Below are positions 53,701-63,380 of a stretch of DNA of 64,000 nucleotides, piece by piece. Position 1 is the first letter of the stretch, and each line of letters opens with the position of its first letter. Both the position numbers and the translations under genes were made by a program. Below the pieces are notes generated by a model. That model was not told where the DNA came from. It saw nothing but the letters and a program-made list of their open reading frames with translations, and ran no database searches. This DNA comes from Gari tellinella (Eukaryota > Mollusca > Bivalvia > Cardiida > Psammobiidae), in the NCBI GenBank assembly GCA_922989275.2, contig OV277862.1, forward strand, positions 17,279,543 to 17,343,542. The letters run 5' to 3'.

Positions 53701-56700
53701 CCTCAAGGACTCAATGTTTGTCTCAAGGACTCATTGTTTTACAGAATGTGCATCCCGAGGACTCATTCATCTGATTTCTAAAATTATCACTGTATTATAT
53801 GCTTTCATTTGTGTTCCTCACATTAAAGTTTACCTAGGCTAATTGGTTTTTACCAGTATATTTCCATCATTCCAGCAAATCCTCTTCAACATCAACAAAG
53901 CAATCTGTATGAGATTAGATGGCATAGAGAATTGCCTGTCAACATTATGCAATAGAACGAGAGAGCTGGAGGATAAAGTAGAACAGCTAACATCTATAGC
54001 CAAACAAGGGGGCACAGTAGTACAGCAAGGAGGCATGAAGAAAGGGTAAAACATGACTTTATTGCAACTTAAACTTTTTGGCTCGCCTATTCGGAGAATG
54101 GGGGGGCTTATGGAATCACGTCGACGTTGGTTTTTCATGGTTAAAGTTTTGGGGTAAGTGTTGTAATGCACTAATACATCATGAAATATTTGCATTAGGA
54201 AGCTGATATTTGGATTGGAGGTGCCCTGTGGGTTGAACATTGATGTTGTGTAGTCAAAATTTAAAAAAAAAATTTAAATTTAGTCAAAATTTCACCTTTT
54301 GTGGACTTAGGTTTTTTGGCTGATTTCTCATGGTTAAAGTTTTGGGGTAAGTGATGTTATGCACTAATACTACATGAAATATTTGTATTAGGAAGCTGAT
54401 ATTTGGAATGGAGGTGCCCTGTGGGTTGAACATTGATTTTGCGTAGTTAAAATTAAAAAAAAAGTTTAAATTTAGTCAAAATTTTTACCTTTTGTGGACT
54501 TGGGTGTTTCGGTTGATTTCTCATGGTTAAAGTTTTGGGGTAAGTGTTGTTATGCACTAATACTACATGAAATATTTGTATTAGAAAGCTGATATTTGGA
54601 TTGGAGGTGCCCTGTGGGTTGAACATTGATGTTGCGTAGTTTAAATTAAAAAAAGTTTAAATTTAGTCAAAATTTTACCTTTTGTGGACTTAGTTTTTCG
54701 GCTGATTTCTCATGGTTAAAGTTTTGGGGTTAGTGTTGTGATGCTCTAATACTACTTGAAATAATTGTATTAAGAAGCTGATATTTGGAATCAAGGTGCC
54801 CTGTGGGTTGAACCTTGATGTTACGTAGTTAAAATTTAAAAAAAAGTTTAAATTTAGTCAAAATTCACCAGTTGAGGACTTAAATTTTTCAGCTGATTTC
54901 TCATGGTTAAAGTTTTGGGGTAAGAGTTGTAATGCACTAATACTACATGACATATTAGTATTAGGAAGCTGATATTTGGAATGGGGGTGCCCTGTGGGTT
55001 GAACATTGATGTTGCGTAGTTAATTTTTTTTAAAAAGTTTAAAGTTAGTCAAAATTTCACCTTTTGTGGACTTAGAGTTTTGGGACTGAAATTTCAAAGT
55101 TAGTTAAGGAGTAAGTGTTGGAATGCACTTATACTACATGGCATATTTGCATTAGGAAGTTGATATTTTGAATGGAGGTTCCCTGTGGCTTGAATATCAA
55201 TGTACTGATACACTTTTCTTTTGATAGTTACCTATTTAAGAAAGGTTTAATTAGGCGAGCTTTGCTGTTCTCCGACAGCTCTTGTTATCCCCTGCCGAAA
55301 GGCAGAGGGATACTGTTTTAGGTCTGTCCGTCCGGCTGTGCGTGCGTGCGTGCGTGCGTGCGTGCGTTTTCCGTCCGCAACTGTATCTCCGAAACCTATG
55401 AACAGATTTGGATTAAACTTGGTATACTTATTTGTCATCATAGGAGCACCGTGGGAAATCAAATTTTTTTTCAGAAAATTTTAGGAATTTATGAGTTATC
55501 TGCCCTTTTTGTGTTAAAAATGCCGTCCGTGCGTCCGTCACGTTTTCCGTCCGCAACTGTATCTCCGAAACCTATAAACAGATTTGGATTAAACTTGGTA
55601 TACTTATTTGTCATCATAGGAGCACCGTGGGAAATCAAATTTTTTTCAGAAAATTTTAGGAATTTATGAGTTATCTGCCCTTTTTGTGTTAAAAATGCCA
55701 TATTTAACAGTTTTTACACTCTAGCAACTACAGTATTCAACATATTTTGTTTATACTTGCACACATTGTCTATAAGTACAAGTTCTTGCATGTGTGCAGT
55801 TATTGTAAAAAAAGGATACTTCTGACAAGAGTTATCTGCCCTTGATGTACTTAGAAATGCTAGAAAATGCTTTATTTTGGTATTGTTTACATACTAGAGC
55901 CTATAAATATGCATGGATTTTTGAAAAAACTTTCTTGAATTATGTATGGCTATTAGTTTTCAAATGAATTTGATTATTGTTGAAAACGGAGAAATTAGTC
56001 ATGAGTTATCTGCCCTTGATAAGTAAAAAAATCCATATTTAACTGTTTTTACTCTCTGGCAACTACAATTATGAATGGATTTAAATGATACTTGCACACG
56101 ATGTCTATCAGTAAAAGTTCTTGAAGGTGTGCAATTATTGTCAAAAAAGGATACTTGTGGCAATAGTTATCTGCCCTTGATGTACTTTGAAATGATAGAA
56201 AATGCTTTATTTTAGAATTGTTTACATCCTAGTATCTATAAATATGCATGAATTTTGATAAAACAAATTCTTAAACTATGTATGGCTATTAGTTTTCAAA
56301 TAATTGTTATCATTTTGGAAAAACGGAGAAACTAGTCAACAGTTATCTGCCCTTGATGAGTAAAAAAAACCATATTTAACAGTTTTTACCATCTAGAAAC
56401 TACAGTCTTTAATGGATTTTGATTTAACTTACACATGATGTATATAAATATAAGGGTAGCAATTATTGTCAAAATAGGATACTTTGTGGCAAGAGTTATC
56501 TGCCCTTTATGTACTTAGTAATGCTCAACATGGCTTTATTGTTTACATGCTATTGTGTACAAATGTGAATGGATTTTGAAAAAAAAAAAAAATCATATAT
56601 GGCTATTATTTATAGAATGAGTTCAATTATTATCGAAAATGTGCAAATTAGTCAAGAATACTCCTGCCCTTGATGAGTTGAAAATGTGTTTACACTCTAG

Positions 56701-59700
56701 TAAATTCTACAGTTCTGATTTTTTTTAATAATACTTGCACACAATTATAAGTTCTTGAAAGTGTTTAATTACTGTTGAATTTGAATCAAGAGTTACCTGC
56801 CCCTGTCATACTTAGATTTATAATGCTACAAACGGCTTTATTTTTTGTATTGTTTAGGCTTTAAAATGTACAAAATTGATCGGATTTTTATAAAACTTTG
56901 TAAAAAGCTTTTGAATGTTGATCTTTAAAGACAGGTGATCACCATTTGCCCCTTCCTCCCACAATAAAGTTTGCCACTTTCTTCTGGACAATCGCTGCGG
57001 CAGGGGATATCAGCTCTAAGGTGCTTGTTGAGACTACTGTTTTTCCCCTGTCCATCCTTCTGTCATAGAGTACATATATTCTTATGGTTAACAGGCCATA
57101 TACACCTTATACTTTTACAGAATATTTTACATAATACCACAAATGTGCATATTAGGATTTAGATTTTTGTGGTGCACGAGGATCATACTTATCTCAAGTA
57201 GGATAGTGTACGATTATAATTATATTCAATGTTACCTTGCTTACCTATTTACCATTATTAAATATTCTTTTCTAAAAACAACTCGGACAAGTCAGAAAAA
57301 GCGAACAATATTTTATCTTATTCCTTTATCTTGTTTGCAGAGCCTTTGTTGTTGGGCTGCCTCAGCAGAATGGAAAAACAACCCCAGGAGATGGAACAGG
57401 TAAATTTACATTGTTAGCTTTAACTCTTTCCTACCTGAAACCTTAAATGGACAATTCTAGTTTTCAATTTAGTCTTAGTCACATTTGTATTATTTGTATA
57501 GTCCATTTTTGACTGTTTAGGGTTGATTATTACAATATACATCAAAATGACAAACAATGTAGACCCTGATCAGAGGGCTCATTATGGAGCCCTCTGATCA
57601 GGTTCTACTCTGTTTGCATAGGACAAGTCTACTCCTCACAGGTATGCTATTTGCAAATGATGCATATATGGGTGACTAGGGTTCAAAGAGTTGATCTTTC
57701 AGCCTTCAACACATTGTTTAGCTCACCTGAGTACCATGTGTCCATCCTTGTCATCCATCGTATGCCATCAAGTTAATCATCAACTGATAAGAACTTGTCG
57801 GAAACTACCTGGTCGATTTTATTAAAACATTCATAGGAATTTTCCTTGGAGGGTACTCTGACTTGCATCAAAAGTAACGCATCCAACAGTGAACTGAAAT
57901 TGTTGTTCCAATGTCAACCAATTGAAAAAAACTTTGAAATTGTGCAGCTTGATTCATCACTATTCTTGAATTTTTCTCTCCTTTTGAGGTTTTAACTGAT
58001 AGAATTTTGTCAGAAGCTTCATCTTGTCTTGCTTTAATGGAACTTTTTATGTGATTTAAATATTTGAGTTAAGTCCCACATTCAATCAAAGTCAGATTTG
58101 TTTGTAACCCCATCCTGTGTCAAATGTGGTGATTGGGGGGGTTACCCGGTATTAATTGCCTTTAACCCATTACCCAATAATCTGTGTCTGGTTTTGAAGA
58201 CAGGTGAGCACTTAAAGCAGGTTGTAAGTAAAGCAAAGCGCCATAAGGCGCATTCTGCTTTACTTTCAGACTGCTTTAAGTTACTATCAGCTGGAATATA
58301 GAAAAAAAAATATTTTTGGCTTCATGATAAGTGGATGTAGTACTATTTTCTTTAGTTGATGAATAAAACAAAGGCGTAAAAACATGTATTTATGGGGTAA
58401 TAAATTAAAAATAAATTAAGTTTTCATTATTTCACAAATGGGTATTTGAAACATGTTTGAGTTGTGCACAATTTTTATTGACAGAATCCAATGATGGCAA
58501 CACCCCTCTAGGTTCAGTGGACAGTATAGCCAGCCTTGGTCCAAATGTTACACTCATTACTCTAAACAGTGAAGGTAAGTACTAGTATTTTATAGATCAA
58601 GAGCCCGTTTCATAAAACTTAGTACAACAAATGTTGTCGTATGTCAGATTATAAAATTCTCAATTATTATTAATTTCTCCATCTAATCCTGTCTTGTGAC
58701 ATCTCTTTGGAATCGTCTTGTAAGAGATGTCACAAGACAGGATTAGATAGAGAAATCAGAATTTAAATGTATTTTAAAGTTTTGACTTACAACTGTTTTT
58801 GTCGTACAAAGTTTTATGAAACGGGCCCCAGACTGACCTTAGCACTTGCCCTTGGCTACTTGTCTTTCACATTTCACTATGTAGGCTGGCACATTCTGCT
58901 TCACTTTCAGCCTGCTTCAAGCTACCATCTGCTACGATATAGACTATATTTCTTATGGTGCATATTTATGACAACATAATTTCAATAAAGTGGAACTGAT
59001 TTCTTCAGTGGAGGAGTAACTATGAGATATAAAACATGTGTATTTATCAGTGATGTGTCGATTAATCGTGGTACTCAGAGATCACATCGCTAAGGTCAGG
59101 GTTTTTCTTAGGCCAATTGGGAATGACCCCGGTTCCGAGCTAATTGGGAAAATATTGTGTCGTTTTTAGTCAAATTGGGAAAAATTTGCGACGTTTTAGT
59201 CAAATTGGGAATCTTGCATGGACCATATCAAACAGTTAACTATATAAAATTCAAACTGAATTTGACTGCTATCAATTAATTGTCAAGTTTTACCCTCTGT
59301 AAGGGTATGGGTCTTCATATGGCATTAGCAGGATTTGCTATAAAACAAACTCTCCTCAATCTAAACTCTTTGGATTGGGAATTTTATTACCAAAGATTGG
59401 GAAAAACTGAGGAAAATCACTGAAGGTAATTTTAATATTTGTCAATTTTTAACATGTTTTGTACTTAGTTTTTTTACTGCAATCACGGCAGGTATCTGAT
59501 CGTCGGCGTTTAATTCATTTCCTAAGAGTAACATTTTTCTGAAATTTACTCTGTATATTTATATTTAAATAACTGTTATTCTATCACATTTTAAGAACAA
59601 AGCAATTAGATGAATTAATCCAGATCAGACATCTTGATTGAGACGTGAAAAGCTGTCCTTGACATAAAATAATTGCAAAAATATAAGCACCTGTAACGGG

Positions 59701-62700
59701 CCGACGGTCGATCTCAATGTAAATTCCTCGAATTAAATAATTTAATTCGAGGACAGGTGATCGTTCATTTTTGTCAGGATATCACCTGGATTTAACTTAG
59801 GGAATTGAAGTACAACAAGTCGAAGTTAACTTTAAATCTGACGAGCGACGTTTATTATTTAGACCAATAATTTTAGCAATTGGTCTAAATGTCTATCAAG
59901 TTACAAAATTCTAATTCATTTAAATAAAATTATATCTAGAGCTAGATCCGGACTTCAACTAGATCTAGATCTCTTAGATCTAAATCTATTAACATGTATT
60001 CTACAACTCTCGTCAATTGAATTCACGGGCTACACCAACATAGACCCGTCCGGTCTAAAACAGAGTCCACTCAGAAGTCTGTGACTTTGGAACTCAAGGG
60101 CCTTATATACCCACTCGGGATCTACCAGCAATCCGCTGGCACCAGCGGATGGCTGGCGCCAGCAAGCCGCTGGTGCTGGTGTTACCAAGCAACACCAGCA
60201 AGAAGAGAATGAAATCCGCTGGTGTGCCTAAGCAACACCAGCAAGAAAAGAATGAAAATAAACAACTGTTAGAATGACGTCATCAAGTTCGATATCGACG
60301 AGAGTTGTTTACAAAAATAGAACGTGGCTTATTCCCACCAATATTACATTTGATTGAAGAGATCAGATTAATAATATTAAGACTTTAAATGATTTCCGTC
60401 TGTACTCTTTAAGTGTTTCAACTTTTACAACGTAGTGAATATTACGAAACACAGGAAATAATGAAATAGTAAATATTGCCACTTAGTTCAAAGTTAAAAC
60501 GTGTTTGGACCCAAAATTAACTACTCCATGCCAGTTTAAACTTCTCACATCAGTTTATGGTGAGTACTTAATCTGACCTTTATGCTATTTAAGCATGACC
60601 TTATGTATTATAGAAAATACAAAGACAAAATCGATCACATGTGCTACCCCACCCACCATTCTACTAAGACAAGTAGATTGGATTTAGATGCTGAGAAGCC
60701 CCAAGTGTTACACACCATTTGTCATTTTTGTGAATTAAGCCCAAAGCAGTATAAGAATTAATTGAGATTTTTAATTGATTAATAGTGAACATGTGCCAAT
60801 GATCCAGTTAACTTTTTGAGTCCGATTCCCAGCTCTAGTATTTACAGAGTTATGAATTGACCTAAGAGTAGGTATGCCTATTCTGGATTTTGTCCTGTGT
60901 ACAAGGTTATTAAGTGTTGAGTCTGAGATTGTAATCAAATGTTTGATTGGTCAGATTTGAGCTTTTGCTAGCAAAAGCTCAAATCTGACCACTCAAATGC
61001 TTGAGAACGATCTGAGACTCAACTCAAACTCTTTTTAACGTTGGACCCAGGCTTTGCACACATGCTGTGATACTTCCTTGTTTTATTTCAGAGGATTACC
61101 CTGGTGGTACATGGCTTGGTGATGACAGCAATATTGAGATGCGTGTAAGATGTGGCGTTACTCCCAGGTATATCATTTTACATTTATATAGAAAACAAGT
61201 GGTGGTTGAATACAAGCAGGGATTTGTTTGCTCCTCAAGGAACCCTCTGATCAAAGTCTGTACAGTTTGCCATTTTTGCAATACAACAAAAAACAATCAT
61301 GAATTGTCAAAAATGTACTAAATTTTATTTAAAACTGGAATCGATCATTTAAAGTTTCAGGGGTGGATGAGTTATTCAGTGTGTCCTTTAAGTTTAAAAA
61401 GTTTGTATTTTAGAGTAATCTATTGTCACTTCATTTGTTATGCAACTGTCTGGATTGACTGCTTCTGCAGTCTTTGGAAATAAACTCTTTGCACGCTAGC
61501 GGGGGATATATCTGCCACAGTGATTACCTTTGCAAACAGTTTGGATCCAGATGAGACGCCGCGTAACGCGGCTTCTCATCAGGATTCAAACTGTTTGCCA
61601 TTCTGAATTTATAAAGAAATTTTGAAAAGGCTAATTTTAGAACAGCAGCAAACAGCAATTGTTGCAGACAAAAAAAATTACCCAGCATGCAAAGAGTTAA
61701 TAACCAGTAGGGAATCTTTGACTTGTAAATGTGTTTGGGTTTCAGTGATTTGCTACACATTCACTCTAACTGTCGAACTCCAGAGAAGATGGCCCTAACC
61801 TTGCTAGACTACTTGTTTGACAGAGACACCCAGGCTACTTCCAACCTGTCTGGCCTCGGTAAACATGGCAAAAAACAACTAGATCCACTCATGATATATG
61901 GTATAAGGTGTAAGTGCATGTACTTTCTTATTTTCAAAATGTTTATCTCATTGAGCCCTAGTTACGCACATATGCATCCTCTACCAAAAGTATACCTGTG
62001 AAGAGTATAATTGTCTAATGCAAACAGTGACGTCCCTGATAAGAGGGCTCCTGCAGGAGCCCTCTTATCAGGGACTTCACTGTTTGTCATTTAGTAATAT
62101 ATTGTAAAAACAACCCTAAATAGTCTAAAATGGACCAGCCTTTATTTTAAACTGGAATTGTTCATTGGAAGTTTCAGGGGATAATGAGTTAAAAACAAAG
62201 TGTCTGCTCTGTAACTCAAACGGTTTTCGTCCGATATACTTGCAACTTGCTGACAATATAATTATTTACAGTTGTAAAATCATGGCTAAGTTAGGTAACA
62301 GGTCAAATCGCATAAGGCATGTCAGGATTATGGGCCCTTGAGTTGTGCAGACGATGTGCAGTATCTACATTTCGATTGTGCTGGTTCAAGGTTTCCAGTT
62401 AGAATTTTTGATTTCATGTCCACTCCATACCTCTTTTCTCCCTTGGATTTTATAATTAGTAAACTTTATTCAAATGTTTGCCTCTGACACTTACAGGTAT
62501 GAACAGAACTTAATGCAGTTTCCCCACTGCTGCTTCATTCTTTAGACAGCACTTAGTCAGTTTCTAGCTTTTGGTTTGTTTTTTCAGTCCAAAATTTTGA
62601 CCTTAGCGGTAACTTTAAAACTATATTTGGCATACATACTCTGGACACTCCAGAAACCCTTGGCTTGATGGTCACAATAATGGAAACAGTGTATCACATC

Positions 62701-63380
62701 CCAAACCATATCTGATCTTTTATATGGAAGAAGGGTTCATTGACAGTCTTCTGTATTTTCCAGGTCATTTAATACACAAGTTTGCTATATCAGAAAATGA
62801 CTGGCATAGAATTAAACAGAATATAGACTCAAAATGTCGCACAGCATTCCGACGTAAACAGAGAGGCATGCCTTTAACAGTGAAGGCATTTCGAGGAAAG
62901 TCTCTATCTGGCTCGTACAATTCACTGATGGCTGGTGGAATGATGAGTGATGAAGATTCTATGAATCATGAAGACTCTTTACAGGTAAAAAGGCAATTTT
63001 TACTTTGATAGTTATCAAATAATCTTTTCTCGATAAAACAATAGATATATAATGACTAGGCTGTATCTACATACAAATGCCCATGGAGTATTCTAAGTGC
63101 TTCAAAACTTGCTGAATAAACCTATCTAACCCGCTACCCTATAGCCTGTTTCTAATTTTGAAGACATGTGACTACTTAAAGCAGGCTGAAAGTAAAATAG
63201 AATGCACCTTAAGGTGCATTCTGCTTTACTTTCAGCCTGCTTTAAGCTATAATCTGCTAGAATATAGAAACTGTTTCTAATGATAATTCATTTGCAGGCA
63301 GTTCAAGAGCATGTCTATACAAGTTCATACTGGAACATCAATGTCCATTGCAAACATTTTGGGGCAAGATCTGACACCAG
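47665..63380 (+). CDS. BANP: BANP / SMAR1 BEN-domain nuclear protein, 5' part of gene (continues past window)
   Basis: Nine plus-strand coding exons join in phase: 47665-47788, 49004-49080, 53876-54045, 57341-57399, 58485-58574, 61092-61167, 61746-61909, 62764-62984, 63302-63380, giving 353 residues. Recognisable blocks in order: MVQIAV near the N-terminus, EPALKHRR basic motif, coiled coil (about 75-112), VTLITLNSEEDYPGGTWLGD, MRVRC, and the BEN domain (about 200-290) with NCRTPEKMALTLLDYLF, GKHGKKQLDP, WHRIKQNIDSKCRTA and RRKQRG. Family knowledge: BANP is a nuclear matrix-associated DNA-binding regulator acting at CGCG-containing promoters. The segment between coiled coil and VTLITLNSE is much shorter than in vertebrates. 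The Gln-rich C-terminal half must lie beyond 64000. Confidence 0.95.
47809..48076 (-). mobile_element. MITE family A next to BANP exon 1 donor
   Basis: TTAACCCATTACCCCATAGT to TTATGGGGTTATTAAC; perfect GAATGCGCCTTAAGGCGCAT core; starts 20 bp after the donor. Confidence 0.75.
48291..48384. repeat. Near-perfect palindrome, arms about 45 bp
   Basis: CTCAAGCTCCACTAAAAATA...ATACATAGTCTATGTAT...TTTTTCAGTGGAGCTTGAG. Confidence 0.85.
48611..48818. mobile_element. MITE family D
   Basis: AGAGCTCTAGATAAGGGGAG to CTCTTATCTGGAGCCCAG; core ATTAGAATCGTCTCTTTGAG. Confidence 0.7.
48820..48943. mobile_element. MITE family H
   Basis: GGGTCAAAGG and CCTTGGACCC ends with GAGCTGAGTCTGA / AGACTCAGCTC inside; a second copy at 60885-61050. 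Confidence 0.6.
49004..49080 (+). CDS. BANP: BANP coding exon 2
   Basis: 77 nt between TTTTATTTCAG and CAAG|GTATCA. It completes Asp42 and encodes NCDEPALKHRRVDVDYDINS (43-62) and then GASVK. DEPALK-R-R matches the EPALKRQR nuclear-localisation-like motif of BANP. It ends in phase 0. Confidence 0.92.
49165..49310 (+). mobile_element. SINE copy related to 10425-10668
   Basis: GTTTGATCCTCCCGC, CATGAGACTTTATGAACAGA and TTCTTTTGGATGCCCGG match the minus-strand SINE at 10.5 kb. Confidence 0.5.
50200..50385 (+). mobile_element. MITE family C, degraded
   Basis: CAAACAGTTTGTATCTAGAT and GCGGCGTCTCATCTGGATCC core. Confidence 0.5.
50820..51200 (-). repeat. CCCGTGTCC array, first block
   Basis: Starts ACGGTGGCACTAAGGTGACA, then about seven units of roughly 45 bp: GGACACGGGAAAACAAA...GTTTCCCCGACT plus a T run. 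The units stay open in several frames on both strands and produce spurious Lys/Phe-rich proteins. Confidence 0.9.
51212..51375 (+). mobile_element. MITE family B, left part missing
   Basis: GATCAGAGGGCTCATACAGG core to GTCGCTAGGGTTGAATGAGT. Confidence 0.65.
51919..52131 (-). mobile_element. MITE family A
   Basis: TTAACCCTTCTTAAGAGC to TTATGGGGTAATGGGCTAA. Confidence 0.65.
52557..52616 (+). repeat. 60-bp G-rich tract
   Basis: Almost pure G interrupted by single A residues; G-quadruplex potential. It lies in BANP intron 2. Confidence 0.95.
52617..53270. other. Intron sequence, no feature beyond a CRE-like TGACGTCA
   Basis: Moderate-GC intronic DNA with ATTATGACGTCATATAAC near 52925. No exon was needed to complete the BANP frame here. 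Confidence 0.4.
53270..53520 (+). repeat. CCCGTGTCC array, second block (inverted)
   Basis: About four to five units GTTTTCCCGTGTCC-A run-GTCGGGGAAACAAA, ending GGGATGTCACCTTAGTGCCACCGTA, the reverse complement of the start of the first block. Confidence 0.9.
53876..54045 (+). CDS. BANP: BANP coding exon 3: coiled coil
   Basis: Starts after CATCATTCCAG and ends at AAAGG|GTAAAA. QILFNINKAICMRLDGIENC and ELEDKVEQLTSIAKQ show heptad spacing and match the INQTICLRLDSIE coiled coil that mediates self-association in BANP. It ends with a Gly/Gln-rich stretch in phase 2. A six-copy tandem array begins about 40 bp downstream. Confidence 0.92.
54083..55268 (+). repeat. Tandem-array element, about six copies of 190 bp
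   Basis: Begins GCTCGCCTATTCGGAGAATG and ends AGGCGAGCTTTGCTGTTCTC (inverted GCTCGCCT/AGGCGAGC). Units contain CATGGTTAAAGTTTTGGGGT and GAAGCTGATATTTGGA. Confidence 0.8.
55285..57010 (+). repeat. Second tandem-array element, CCCCTGCCG ends
   Basis: ATCCCCTGCCGAAAGGCAGA at the left and GCTGCGGCAGGGGAT at the right are inverted. Contains a GTGCGTGC tract, a near-identical pair of about 180 bp (55370 and 55548), and decayed units with GAGTTATCTGCCCTTGATG. It abuts the preceding element. Confidence 0.75.
57341..57399 (+). CDS. BANP: BANP coding exon 4
   Basis: A short 59-nt exon between TTGTTTGCAG and ACAG|GTAAAT. It encodes AFVVGLPQQNGKTTPGDGT (125-143), comparable with the VVKVPGQ segment of vertebrate BANP. 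It ends in phase 1. A TTAA-ended MITE starts 21 bp after the donor. Confidence 0.85.
57420..57692 (+). mobile_element. MITE family B next to BANP exon 4 donor
   Basis: TTAACTCTTTCCTACCTGAA to ACTAGGGTTCAAAGAGTTGA. Confidence 0.75.
58162..58408 (-). mobile_element. MITE family A
   Basis: TTAACCCATTACCCAATAAT to TTATGGGGTAATAAATTAA. Confidence 0.75.
58485..58574 (+). CDS. BANP: BANP coding exon 5
   Basis: 90 nt from ATTGACAG to GAAG|GTAAGT. It encodes SNDGNTPLGSVDSIASLGPN and then VTLITLNSE, the latter identical to vertebrate BANP just before EDYP. It ends in phase 1. A hairpin MITE with AGCCCGTTTCATAAAAC ends starts 26 bp downstream. Confidence 0.94.
58600..58829. mobile_element. MITE family G next to BANP exon 5 donor
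   Basis: AGCCCGTTTCATAAAACTTAG and AAGTTTTATGAAACGGGCC ends; near-perfect hairpin CCTGTCTTGTGACATCTCTT. Confidence 0.8.
58882..59056 (-). mobile_element. MITE family A, right half
   Basis: CACATTCTGCTTCACTTTCA to CTTCAGTGGAGGAGTAAC; left half absent. Confidence 0.55.
59420..60880. other. BANP intron 5, no exon seen; small palindromes and ACACCAGC repeats
   Basis: Palindromes TCCTCGAATTAAATAATTTAATTCGAGGA (59726) and TTAGACCAATAATTTTAGCAATTGGTCTAA (about 59858). From 60125 to 60245 are repeats of CACCAGC(G/A)(G/A) and GCTGGTG in both orientations. Confidence 0.5.
60885..61050. mobile_element. MITE family H
   Basis: Central palindrome GGTCAGATTTGAGCTTTTGC and its complement, ends with GTTGAGTCTGAGA / TCTGAGACTCAAC; 42 bp upstream of BANP exon 6. 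Confidence 0.65.
61092..61167 (+). CDS. BANP: BANP coding exon 6
   Basis: 76 nt from TTTATTTCAG to CCAG|GTATAT. It encodes E-DYPGGTWLGDDSNIEMRVRC then GVTP, a nearly invariant BANP segment leading into the BEN domain. It ends in phase 2, and Ser199 is completed by the next exon. Confidence 0.95.
61205..61375 (-). mobile_element. MITE family B, partial
   Basis: CTGATCAAAGTCTGTACAGT and GTTTCAGGGGTGGATGAGTT. Confidence 0.5.
61480..61700 (+). mobile_element. MITE family C
   Basis: AACTCTTTGCACGCTAGCGG to CAGCATGCAAAGAGTTAA; core GGATCCAGATGAGACGCCGC. Confidence 0.75.
61746..61909 (+). CDS. BANP: BANP coding exon 7: first half of BEN domain
   Basis: Starts after GGGTTTCAG. It encodes DLLHIHSNCRTPEKMALTLL, then DYLFDRDTQATSNLSG and GKHGKKQLDPLMIYGIR. 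The true donor is AAGGT|GTAAGT rather than AAG|GTGTAA: only the former, joined to exon 8, restores the Cys of IRCH. Confidence 0.96.
61950..62192 (-). mobile_element. MITE family B
   Basis: GAGCCCTAGTTACGCACATA to CAGGGGATAATGAGTTAA; perfect core GATAAGAGGGCTCCTGCAGG. Confidence 0.75.
62764..62984 (+). CDS. BANP: BANP coding exon 8: second half of BEN domain
   Basis: From TTTTCCAG to TACAG|GTAAAA. It encodes HLIHKFAISENDWHRIKQNI, DSKCRTAFRRKQRG, then a Ser/Met/acidic linker (MMSDEDSMNHEDSLQ). The basic RRKQRG end of the BEN domain contributes to DNA contact in the family. It ends in phase 0. Confidence 0.96.
63126..63292 (-). mobile_element. MITE family A running up to BANP exon 9 acceptor
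   Basis: TAACCCGCTACCCTATAGCC and core AATGCACCTTAAGGTGCATT; homology to the family continues through TAGAAACTGTTTCT to ATTCAT just before TTGCAG. Confidence 0.7.
63302..63380 (+). CDS. BANP: BANP coding exon 9 (start of C-terminal region)
   Basis: Two acceptors 4 nt apart (TTTGCAG|GCAG|). The downstream one gives FKSMSIQVHTGTSMSIANIL then GQDLTP, in phase with exon 8; the upstream one (63298) gives a different open frame. I prefer 63302 because the peptide resembles the polar/hydrophobic C-terminal style of BANP, but this is a judgement. The donor is CCAG|GTAACA. Sequence upstream of the acceptor is MITE-derived. Confidence 0.6.

Noticed and set aside
53839..54240. 133-codon minus-strand frame
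   Set aside because: Antisense shadow of BANP exon 3 and of the neighbouring tandem array.
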